A stretch of DNA of 14,353 bases, from contig JABDAI010000033.1 in the NCBI GenBank assembly GCA_013289195.1, positions 1 through 14,353 of the forward strand. The letters run 5' to 3'. This document shows, one piece after another, positions 6,311 to 14,041 of this stretch; positions within the stretch are counted from its first letter, which is position 1; each line of letters opens with the position of its first letter. The stretch is from Verrucomicrobiota bacterium (GTDB taxonomy: Bacteria; Verrucomicrobiota; Verrucomicrobiae; Opitutales; CG1-02-43-26). Made by a program: the position numbers and the translations under genes. The notes under the pieces are model-generated. The model searched no databases. It saw only the letters and a program-made list of their open reading frames with translations, and was not told where the DNA came from.

Positions 6311-8342
6311 TTACGATGTTTGAGAAAAAATTGGGTGACCGTATTTGTTTCCTATCAACTCTATTTGCTTCTGAACATCTTGTTTATGGACTTTTCCTAC
6401 AGTCAACTGATTAAGATTCTTAGCCAAGGTTGGTAATTGTATTTGAGCATCAGGATGAATATTGCCTAAAGTAAAGATAATTAGATTATCAAGTGTTTTG
6501 GGTAATTTAAGACTAGAATTTTTTCCGATATTGCCAGCTGTAAATGATACAAGTTGATTCAGTTCGTTTGGAAACTCAAGAGCAACGTTATCATCAATAT
6601 TTTTTATTGTGCAAATTCTAAGATTCTTAAGCATGAATGGTAGATTGATAGTAGAACCAATATTGCCAAAAATCAGTGTAGTAAGATTAGGCAGTGAATT
6701 TGGCAGTATCAATAGAGGACATTTTTGCGTTCGAACAGCACAAAGGTTTCCGATAAATAAGAGTCATGAGGTTTTTTAGTTCTGGTAATACAATTGTAGC
6801 ACCGTCAATATCTGTAATAGCAAGTGTAGTTAAATTATTAAGCGAACTAGATAACTTAAGGTCACCACCTGATCTTATACTTCGAATGTTGAGAATTTCC
6901 AAATTAGCGAGTACATCTGTTATTTCAATAGTTTTATATCCAATCTTGTTAATATAGATCGTTTTAAGGTTGTGTAATGCATTGGATAATTTTAAATCCG
7001 AATTAACACAAGCAATAGAAAGCATTGTAAGTTTATTCAATGAATTTGGTAGATTAATATCGGATATATTGCCAATTGAAAATGTTTCAAGGTTGTTAAG
7101 TGCGTTCGGTAAATTTATTGCATTTGGGTAGGCCCCAAAGGCCCTACCAATAAAAAGATTGGTAAGATTATCAAGCGATTTTGGCAATTGCACAATAGTT
7201 CTGCTAGTAATTTTGTTATAAAAACAACCGATTCTCAAATTTCTAAGATTATTTAGAGAGTCTGGTAACTTAATTACAGTGTTACCTGAATGATCAATAT
7301 ATTCTATAGTAAGTGTAGTAAGATTATTTAGAGAGTCTGGTAACTTAATTACAGTGTTATCTGAAGAATTAACCCTTCCTATAGTAAGAATAGTAAGATT
7401 ATTAAGTGCGCAAGGGAGCTCAAAAAGAGAGGGATGATTATAACATTCAACAGTTAATGCAGTAAGAGAATCAAGTACCTTAGGTAATATTGAAGTAGAA
7501 TCTGGCTGAAGATATCCCATAGTCAATGAGGAAAGGTTATTCAATGTAGCTGATAATTTGAAGCTTGCATTTTTTTCAATATTTCCAATCGAAAAAGTCG
7601 AAAGATTGTTAGCTAAACCGATGATTTCAAGAGCTTTACCATCCAAAACATGTCCAATTGTCAGGTTTGTATTATGATTAAATGAATCAGGTAATATTAA
7701 TATGCAGCTTTCAATAATATTTCCAAGAATAATACCATTAAGTTGAGGAATACGACGCTGGTTGCCCGAAAAAGATGCCAAAAGTAGTGTATTAAGGATT
7801 CCTGCAGTATTTCTATTGATAGAAAGTTCCTTGCAATCTAAGACTTCAATATTATCAATAACTTTTTTATTGGATGGATCAAAAAGAAATGTTTGTAATG
7901 AAGATAGTTCATTGTGGTCTTTTATTTTTACTACCCATCCTATTGTATTATTTTGAGAAAAATTAAGTTTTGCTTGTGTAGATGAATCAATAGTTGGACA
8001 TATTTCACTAAATTTAAAAGCAATAATTGATTTATTTGATAAAGGACTAGGAGCGCCTATAAAGAATGTAGTCGTAGCAAGATGATAAAATCCTTTTGCA
8101 ACTAATCGAGCTATCAGTAAGCTTCTTAAGTCGAGTTTAAATAGAATGCCTAAAATGAGTTTAGGCAAATCTTTAGCTTCTCTTTTAAAAAGCGATTCTG
8201 CTATATTTTTGATTTCTAAATCATACGTTTTTCTAGCATCCGAAACTTGATTGCTAACGGAGGGTGGATGATTTGGTGGAAAAGCTTGAGCAAGTGGATC
8301 GTTTAATGGTTTAATCTTATTAAAGATTCTTCAAAGATGCAT
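6311..8342 (-). pseudogene. F-box / leucine-rich-repeat protein, broken by a stop and a frameshift
   Basis: Two overlapping minus-strand frames (8168-6687 and 6712-6311) form one protein once a single base is removed near 6753-6760; the repeat register then continues without a gap. Near the N-terminus DLPKLILGILFKLDLRSLL continuing IARLVAKGFYHLA matches the F-box consensus (LP-x-x-x-x-x-I-L-x-x-L, then V-x-K-x-F/W). F-boxes bind Skp1 of the host SCF ubiquitin ligase, so the intact protein would be a translocated effector; that role is family knowledge. About 20 repeats of 23-26 residues with the core LNNLTTLTIGNI follow. The frame is open to 8330 but has no ATG, GTG or CTG above the TTG at 8168. 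An in-frame ATG at 8342 is followed three codons later by TGA (8333-8331). No signal peptide is seen. If the TTG is used, translation begins exactly at the F-box and the stop at 6687 would truncate five to six repeats. Confidence 0.75.
7246..7365 (-). repeat. 75-bp tandem duplication of one LRR unit
   Basis: The 45-nt block 7246-7290 recurs at 7321-7365 with a single mismatch (TACCTG against TATCTG). The 75-nt period equals one 25-residue leucine-rich repeat (NTVIKLPDSLNNL). This is the youngest duplication in the array, the other units being well diverged. Confidence 0.85.
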
Positions 8343-8629
8343 TCTTATGGGAAAATGTCAAGCTGATTCGGATACGATTTTAGTTCTAGAGGTGCAATGA
8401 AAAGTGCGATTCGCCAATAGAATTCTTAATGCATGTGGTTCCAAAGGGGAGAATTTCATATGCAAAAAGATAGCAAGCATGATTAGTAGCATAATCTAAT
8501 ATTAAGGATATTGAAGCAAATTTATTAATATCTTGAAAAATAAAAAATATTAAGTTTTAATCAAAAATAATTAAAAAAGCGTTTTCGTATGTATGTTTTT
8601 TTAAACGGAATTTTAAATACATTTTAGAA
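8343..8629. other. Intergenic region between the F-box and lipase genes; no gene seen
   Basis: These 287 nt separate two divergent genes, so promoters for both should lie here. The left part (8343-8480) is more mixed in composition and reads in several broken frames that look faintly protein-like, perhaps remnants of the F-box gene's former 5' end or of an inserted element; nothing is identifiable. A perfect TTGACA lies on the minus strand at 8361-8356 but has no acceptable -10. The right part (8500-8629) is extremely A/T-rich, and the ATG at 8630 has no Shine-Dalgarno. Confidence 0.5.
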
Positions 8630-11600
8630 ATGATCAATAAATTAGGAAATTGTTTTAAAAAAGATTTAATAAAGTTACGGGTTAAGCTTCTCCAGCTAGT
8701 GATAATAATGAGTATTTTGGGTATTGTTTTAATTAATAATAAGGTTAATGCAGTACAAGTTCCGATGACAAAAGATAATTTTGAGGAAATAAGTCTTTAT
8801 TTGAGAAGGGATGATCCAGCTTTGCAGTCATTGGAAATGGAGTATGCACTTACAGAAGTAGAATTAAAAGCAATATATGATTCCCTTAAAGAGAATACGG
8901 AATTAGGTTATATTACTTGGCATGAAGATCAGATTCCAGATCCTATTTTAGCAGATATCGAAAATAGGTTAATAGAAAATAACAGAAACTATAGGCATTA
9001 TCCAAATGACTATATCCACGCATTACTAAGTTTTCACGCATATATTGATGCCCCACTGAATGAATCAGTTGTTTTGAATGATCTTATATTGGATGACAAG
9101 ATAAAAAAGGATTTAGAAGATTGGCATGTCGTAAGTGTTCATGACAATGTTTCTGAAACTGGATATTATGGCGTTATTTATCAAAATAACAAAACACATC
9201 AAGTTGTTTTAGCTAACAGAGGGACAGAAGGAGGTGCAAGCGGTGTAATTACTGACTTATCTAAAAAACATAGCGATTGGAATGTAAATCTAAGAGAAAT
9301 ACTAGTTGGCCAAATAATAGTTGGTCAGCAAGCACGGAACTATGAAGCTACAAAGGAGGCTGTAGAAAAGGCAAAGAAATTAGGATATCGATTATCGTTT
9401 ACAGGACATTCATTAGGGGCATGGCTTGCAGAAATGAGTGCATTTTATAGCTATGATCATTTTCATTATCGCGATATTAAAGCAGTGACCTTTGATAGTC
9501 CTGGGACCAAGCCTATGATGGAAAATTGGAAATCCAATATAGCAAGCAGGGATACTCAAGTAAATTTAAAAGATATAGATATAGTTACTTACTTAGCAAT
9601 ACCCAATCCTGTAAATTCCTGTAACAGGCATGTTGGTAGAATTTATAGAATCTCACCTGAGATGGTTTATACAGATTCGATAAATAAGAAGATACCTAGT
9701 TTTATAAAAACCAAAATAGGGGATAAAATTGAAGGGCTCTTAGCAGCTGAAGGACATATGTTAACTGGCATACTCGCAACGTTTGATCCTGAAACAGGTA
9801 AACCAAAAAAGTATAAACGAATGGCAAACTGGCCTAAAATGGAGTATCTTGGGGAAGCAAGAGATTTTTCTATCAAAACCGATGAAACTTTAACCAATAT
9901 TCTTCAATATGGAGGTATTCCATTACCTACGGCCTGGTTGGGGGTAAAAAGCGCGAGATATCTTTTTGCCGATAGTACACTCATGACAGTGGTAGATTTG
10001 CTCCTTAATTTTAAAAATATAAATATGGACGAATATTGGGCATATTTTGCAAATATAGATCTAGAACAAGAAGATGCTGTGCCATTATCTGAGCTTTTAG
10101 AGTCGAAGAGAAAAGCAATTGCAGATAAACGATTTGCATTAATCGGAAAGGCAAAATATAGAGAAGGTGATATTAATAAAATGGATTTACAAAAAGGCCG
10201 TATAGATGACTATCTCTATGACCTGTATAAATATAAAGTAGAATTAAAAGAACTTTCTCTTTCAATAGTTCAGACTCAATTGGAAGAACTGCTAACAACT
10301 TATACAATTGAGCAAAATGGTAAGGACCATTTTTTGTGGCCTGGGTCAGGCTATAATGTTGAAGATATCCGGCAAAGGGCACAAAGATTGCTACGGGTAA
10401 TACCAAAAAATTTACAAGAGTTTTGGCAATTTACAGATAAAAAAATAACATCATTACCTGACAATCTTTCTTGGAAAATACCGCATTATATAGGGATTCG
10501 CGCTAAGGAAAAAGAATTAGCAGATAAATTAATTAAGGATCGGGTAGTTGTGATTAGTGGAGCAGGGGGAATGGGTAAAAGTACTTTAGCTGAAAAATTT
10601 GGAATAGATCGAAAAAAAGAAGGTTGGCAGGTTAGGTGGATAAAAGGTACGCAACTGGAAGAAGAATTTTTTCAATTAGCAAAGGATTTGAAGATTCCAA
10701 CTGACAACTTACATCCTGAAAAAATTAGAGATTTAGGCTATGGAGGTCTTGAACGACTTGCCAAGAAGCAGAAATTATTGATTTTTGATAATGTGGAAGA
10801 AGAAAAAATTCAACAATATTTAAAGAATCTTCCGCCTTATACGAAAGTAATAATCACTGCAAGAAATCCTAAGATATTAGAAGGAATTCAGCCAATAATG
10901 ATGGAAGGCTTCAGTAAATCAGAAGCAATATCTTATTTAAAGGAAGCGCTTGGAAAAAATGAAAAGGAAGCGGCACAACTAGTAGATACAGTTACTGAGT
11001 CTCCGTTTAGATTAGCCAAAGTCGTAGCTTATTTGAAAAGGAACAATCTAAAGAGTGTTGATGAATTTCTACAAGAATATGAAGAGATTCAAAAAGGTCG
11101 AAAGCATGATCCTGAAATTTACCCTGAAGTGGAGTTATTATTTCGAGATTTAAAAAACGAATGTTACGAAGGTTGGCGATTACTGAAATTCTTAGCCTAT
11201 CTTGATGCAGAAGGCGTACCAGAAGAATTTATCCAGAATATAATCGGAAAAAAAAGAGATGTTTTGCAGAAAGCGGTAAACAAGCTAGGGGAATTATCTT
11301 TAGTGGATGTAATCAGTGAAGGAAGCCAAAAAATATTGAAAGTGAGTCATAGAATCATACAAAACGAAACCAAAAAAGCGTTGGTTGAAGAAAACCAAAC
11401 TCAGGTTGCCGAAATAATGGAAAAGTTGATTGCGGAACTCGATAAAGTATTTCCACTAGTTCACAAGAACTCAGAAAATTGGCAGGAAGCAAAAAAATGG
11501 GTCAATCATGCAAAAATGGTGGTCAAAGAAGCAAAGAAAATAAATTTATCTTTTGCTAAGAGAGGAAATCTTTTATCAAAAATCGGATACTATAATTCTG

Positions 11601-13267
11601 AAATAATGTTTGATTATAAGGAAGCAATATATTACTGGGAAGAAACATTAAATTATCAAAAAGAGGTTTACCAAAGTAATCATTCAAATGTTGCAAGTTC
11701 GCTTCATCGTTTGGGATTTGCTTATCCACAATTAGGAGGAGAAGAGAATGTTCAAAAGGGATTAAAATACGATGAGGATGGGTTAAAAATGAACCAAGCG
11801 TTATTTTCTGGGAATCATTCTGATGTAGCAAGCTCACTTACTAGTGTTGGATTTGCTTATATAAACTTAGGAGGAGAAGAAAATTTTCAAAAAGGATTAC
11901 AATATCTGCAAGATGCACTTACAATGCGCCAAGCATTGTTTCCAGGAAACAATCCCAACGTTGCGAGCTCATTGAGTAATATTGGATTTGCTTATAAAAA
12001 CAAAGGAGGAGAAAAGAATATTCAAAATGGGTTAAAGTATCTTGAAGATGCGCTCAAGATGTGGCAAACATTATTGCCTGAAAATCACAATAATGTAGCA
12101 GTCTTATTGAGTACCATTGGATTGGCTTATAAAGACTTGGGAGAAGAAGAAAATATTCAAAAGGGATTGAAATATTTGGAGGATGCACTAAAAATGGATA
12201 AAATCGTATTTCCTGGGAATCATCCTAATGTAGCAGAAATGCTTCATATAGTTGGACATGCTTATATATCTGTAGGAGGAGAAGGGAATGTTCGAAAAGG
12301 ATTGATATATCATAAGGATGCGCTAGAAATGTATCAAGAGCTATTTCGTAGAAATCATCCTGATGTAGCACGCTCACTTCATTTTATAGGACGTGCTTAT
12401 CAAGAATTGGGAGGCAAAAAAGGCATTCAAAAGGGATTAAAATATCTAGAGGATGCGCTAAAGATGTATCAATCACTATTTTCTGAGAATAACGGTAATG
12501 TAGCAATTTTACTAAATGATGTAGGAAAAGCTTATAGAAAAATAGGAGACGAGCACAAATATTTAGAATGTATGAAACAAGCTTATAGCATTTGTTCGGT
12601 TGCACTTGGAGAAAACCATGAAGAAACAAAAAAGTTAAAATCTGTCATAGAATTATTGCAACCTAAGTTTTTTATCAATCAAAACAATGCACAAACACTA
12701 CAGGAAGAAGAGTGTGTGGGTGGAAATAAAATAGGTTCTGAATGCAGGTGGATTATTACTTCTCGTGGAGAAATCAAAGATGATTTATTAGAAGTAAAAC
12801 AAAAAATTCAAAAAGATGTTTTAGATAAGATAGTACAAGCCGTAGGTAGCTATGGATGGAGTTATGATTGGTTTATAGTAAATTATGGAGTTAAAGGTTA
12901 TATGGATAGAATCTATCTTAAGAAAAAGTTGCAAGAATTAGGTCACGATGACAGCAACATAGAAATCGTGCAAATGCTATGCTTTGAAGCTATGAACCTT
13001 GGAATTATGGAATCTGAAGAAAAACCTTATAAGATAGCGGAATTTTTCACTCAAGAGAATTCCGAATTAGTCAAAAAGATAGCTATAAAACATCCGGAGT
13101 TTTTTGTAGATGGTCTTATAGTCGAAGCTTGTGTGAGAGCGATGGCGAATGATAAATCATTTGAAGAACATATTTTTAAACACGTCGAATATATGGGAAT
13201 GAACGAAAGAAAGGAACGAATAGAAAGTATTGAACAAAATTATAGGCTGCAACACCAGGATCTATAG
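8630..13267 (+). CDS. Giant secreted-type lipase / NB-ARC-like STAND / TPR protein
   Basis: The protein has 1545 residues. (1) Residues 1-41 look like a Sec signal peptide: basic n-region, hydrophobic core LLQLVIIMSILGIVLI, then NNKVNA before VQVP. (2) About 100-400 is a class-3 lipase-type alpha/beta hydrolase with nucleophile elbow TGHSLGA (Ser261), the upstream NRGTEGG and the downstream FDSPGT (Asp289 region); RHVG may supply the catalytic His. (3) About 615-930 is an NB-ARC-like STAND NTPase: P-loop GAGGMGKST (644-652), Walker B LLIFDNVE (D720), TAR, then a winged helix whose MHD position reads VSH (His907). (4) Residues 1017-1331 carry seven 45-residue TPR-type repeats of the NPHP3/kinesin-light-chain kind. 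(5) About 1340-1545 is an unrecognised helical C-terminal domain. In STAND proteins, ligand sensing by repeats triggers oligomerisation and effector activation; here the effector would be a lipid hydrolase. The exported N-terminus is at odds with a cytoplasmic ATP-dependent sensor. It stands alone and is not in an operon. Confidence 0.9.
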   Translation: MINKLGNCFKKDLIKLRVKLLQLVIIMSILGIVLINNKVNAVQVPMTKDNFEEISLYLRRDDPALQSLEMEYALTEVELKAIYDSLKENTELGYITWHEDQIPDPILADIENRLIENNRNYRHYPNDYIHALLSFHAYIDAPLNESVVLNDLILDDKIKKDLEDWHVVSVHDNVSETGYYGVIYQNNKTHQVVLANRGTEGGASGVITDLSKKHSDWNVNLREILVGQIIVGQQARNYEATKEAVEKAKKLGYRLSFTGHSLGAWLAEMSAFYSYDHFHYRDIKAVTFDSPGTKPMMENWKSNIASRDTQVNLKDIDIVTYLAIPNPVNSCNRHVGRIYRISPEMVYTDSINKKIPSFIKTKIGDKIEGLLAAEGHMLTGILATFDPETGKPKKYKRMANWPKMEYLGEARDFSIKTDETLTNILQYGGIPLPTAWLGVKSARYLFADSTLMTVVDLLLNFKNINMDEYWAYFANIDLEQEDAVPLSELLESKRKAIADKRFALIGKAKYREGDINKMDLQKGRIDDYLYDLYKYKVELKELSLSIVQTQLEELLTTYTIEQNGKDHFLWPGSGYNVEDIRQRAQRLLRVIPKNLQEFWQFTDKKITSLPDNLSWKIPHYIGIRAKEKELADKLIKDRVVVISGAGGMGKSTLAEKFGIDRKKEGWQVRWIKGTQLEEEFFQLAKDLKIPTDNLHPEKIRDLGYGGLERLAKKQKLLIFDNVEEEKIQQYLKNLPPYTKVIITARNPKILEGIQPIMMEGFSKSEAISYLKEALGKNEKEAAQLVDTVTESPFRLAKVVAYLKRNNLKSVDEFLQEYEEIQKGRKHDPEIYPEVELLFRDLKNECYEGWRLLKFLAYLDAEGVPEEFIQNIIGKKRDVLQKAVNKLGELSLVDVISEGSQKILKVSHRIIQNETKKALVEENQTQVAEIMEKLIAELDKVFPLVHKNSENWQEAKKWVNHAKMVVKEAKKINLSFAKRGNLLSKIGYYNSEIMFDYKEAIYYWEETLNYQKEVYQSNHSNVASSLHRLGFAYPQLGGEENVQKGLKYDEDGLKMNQALFSGNHSDVASSLTSVGFAYINLGGEENFQKGLQYLQDALTMRQALFPGNNPNVASSLSNIGFAYKNKGGEKNIQNGLKYLEDALKMWQTLLPENHNNVAVLLSTIGLAYKDLGEEENIQKGLKYLEDALKMDKIVFPGNHPNVAEMLHIVGHAYISVGGEGNVRKGLIYHKDALEMYQELFRRNHPDVARSLHFIGRAYQELGGKKGIQKGLKYLEDALKMYQSLFSENNGNVAILLNDVGKAYRKIGDEHKYLECMKQAYSICSVALGENHEETKKLKSVIELLQPKFFINQNNAQTLQEEECVGGNKIGSECRWIITSRGEIKDDLLEVKQKIQKDVLDKIVQAVGSYGWSYDWFIVNYGVKGYMDRIYLKKKLQELGHDDSNIEIVQMLCFEAMNLGIMESEEKPYKIAEFFTQENSELVKKIAIKHPEFFVDGLIVEACVRAMANDKSFEEHIFKHVEYMGMNERKERIESIEQNYRLQHQDL
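11678..12622 (+). repeat. Seven tandem 135-bp repeats encoding 45-residue TPR-type units
   Basis: Units start at 11678, 11813, 11948, 12083, 12218, 12353 and 12488, each opening with an N-[HN]-x-x-V-A motif and containing G-x-A-Y, L-G-G-E and G-L-K-Y-x-x-D-A-L-x-M. All seven keep the 45-residue period; the last is the most diverged in its second half. The conserved period with many synonymous and conservative changes suggests older duplication with selection on structure. Confidence 0.88.
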
Positions 13268-13277
13268 ATTCAATTTT

Positions 13278-13300
13278 TTACAAACGAAGTTGTAATTATT
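13278..13300 (+). terminator. Weak candidate terminator of the lipase-STAND gene
   Basis: TTACAA (13278-13283) and TTGTAA (13290-13295) can pair around a 6-nt loop, followed by TTATTTT. It begins 11 nt after the stop codon. The stem is short and A/T-rich, so it may not be functional. Confidence 0.3.
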
Positions 13301-13456
13301 TTAGGCTAATCTATTGCTTAGTTCTTTAAATAGGGGAGCTCCGAATTGAGGTCCAATAAACGAATGAACGTCATGATCAAGAAAAACTAATTAAGCCCAA
13401 ATTTTTCTGGTGTCCGTAATATTGAATGAAAAAGTAGATAGCACTTTGTGAAGTTT

Positions 13457-14026
13457 TCAATTTTTACTATCCAATCTCTCTTTCATTTCAGCAATAATCT
13501 TACCTTGTTCTTCAAGAGCTTTTCTGAGTTGTTCTGAGCGTTCGAGCATGATTGCATGATCCTTATGAAGGTTAGCTCCTGTATCGATTAGCATGTCGCT
13601 ATGAGATTGAAGGACTTCATTGATAATACGCTGATGTTGGAGTTCTAAGGCCAATTCCTTTTCCATTAAAACTGGGTTATAGTTCAATTTCCCATCAGTC
13701 AATGTATTGCCAATAAGAATTTGTCTGCTTTCATCAGTAGCTAGTTGCCAAGTAGGATCTTCTTCAATGCGATACATAACGTGTCGTTCATGCATAATCC
13801 TTGGGTTAGCCGGGTCAATATATCGATTTACTGCATAGGCTTTTATGCGTTCAGGGAGTCTGACATTAGCTTCATTGTTTATAGGTATTGATTGAGGAGG
13901 TGTACATAGTTCATTTTCAAAAGGTGTAATAGTCGATTCCAGGGGAGGGTGGGGGGAATGTGCTTGATAGCATCCAGTTATGAATATACCTATTAACAAT
14001 AATAAAGTAACAATTAATATTTTCAT
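13457..14026 (-). CDS. Outer-membrane-type lipoprotein next to a VirB10-like gene
   Basis: This 189-residue protein has a clear type II signal peptide: MKILIVTLLLLIGIFITGC, with a hydrophobic core and lipobox ITGC, so Cys19 would be lipidated and the protein anchored in the envelope. The segment after it is proline-rich (SPHPP, CTPPQSIPIN). Then comes a compact region, RLPERIKAYAVNRYIDPANP followed by HERHVMYRIEEDPTW, that looks conserved in character. The C-terminal 40 residues are heptad-like (LRKALEEQGKIIAEMKERL) and probably coiled coil. It starts 15 nt after the stop of the VirB10-like gene and has a partial Shine-Dalgarno (AGAGAG), the only one easily seen in the window, so the two form an operon. 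By position it would be the outer-membrane lipoprotein of the same conjugation or type IV secretion apparatus (VirB7/TrbH-like role). That role is inferred from context, not from sequence similarity. Confidence 0.75.
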   Translation of the reverse strand: MKILIVTLLLLIGIFITGCYQAHSPHPPLESTITPFENELCTPPQSIPINNEANVRLPERIKAYAVNRYIDPANPRIMHERHVMYRIEEDPTWQLATDESRQILIGNTLTDGKLNYNPVLMEKELALELQHQRIINEVLQSHSDMLIDTGANLHKDHAIMLERSEQLRKALEEQGKIIAEMKERLDSKN

Positions 14027-14041
14027 CGTTCTGCTCTCTTT

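Noticed and set aside
6217..6414. Open plus-strand frame after the 79-aa gene (MSVKSSLCWSRERF...)
   Set aside because: It starts inside the 79-aa gene, runs antisense into the end of the LRR gene and has no recognisable domain or leader; most likely a chance frame.
8331..8342. UGA read as tryptophan (altered genetic code)
   Set aside because: TGG is used normally for tryptophan throughout, and the TGA of the AAA+ gene sits in a standard ATGA stop/start overlap, so TGA is a stop here.
8343..8480. Possible transposase remnant in the F-box/lipase intergenic region
   Set aside because: Several frames read briefly without stops, but none shows a DDE or other transposase motif, and no terminal inverted repeats were found.
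11678..12622. CRISPR-like array
   Set aside because: The regular 135-bp period is coding, in frame and degenerate, with no conserved short repeat separated by unique spacers.
11556..12629. Minus-strand frames opposite the TPR repeats
   Set aside because: They arise from the repetitive codon pattern of the TPR array (similar shadow peptides recur each period) and are not genes.
13301..13390. Minus-strand 30-codon open stretch reading FLDHDVHSFIGPQFGAP and onward
   Set aside because: The composition looks protein-like and it could be a gene relic, but it has no start codon, is very short and matches nothing I can name.
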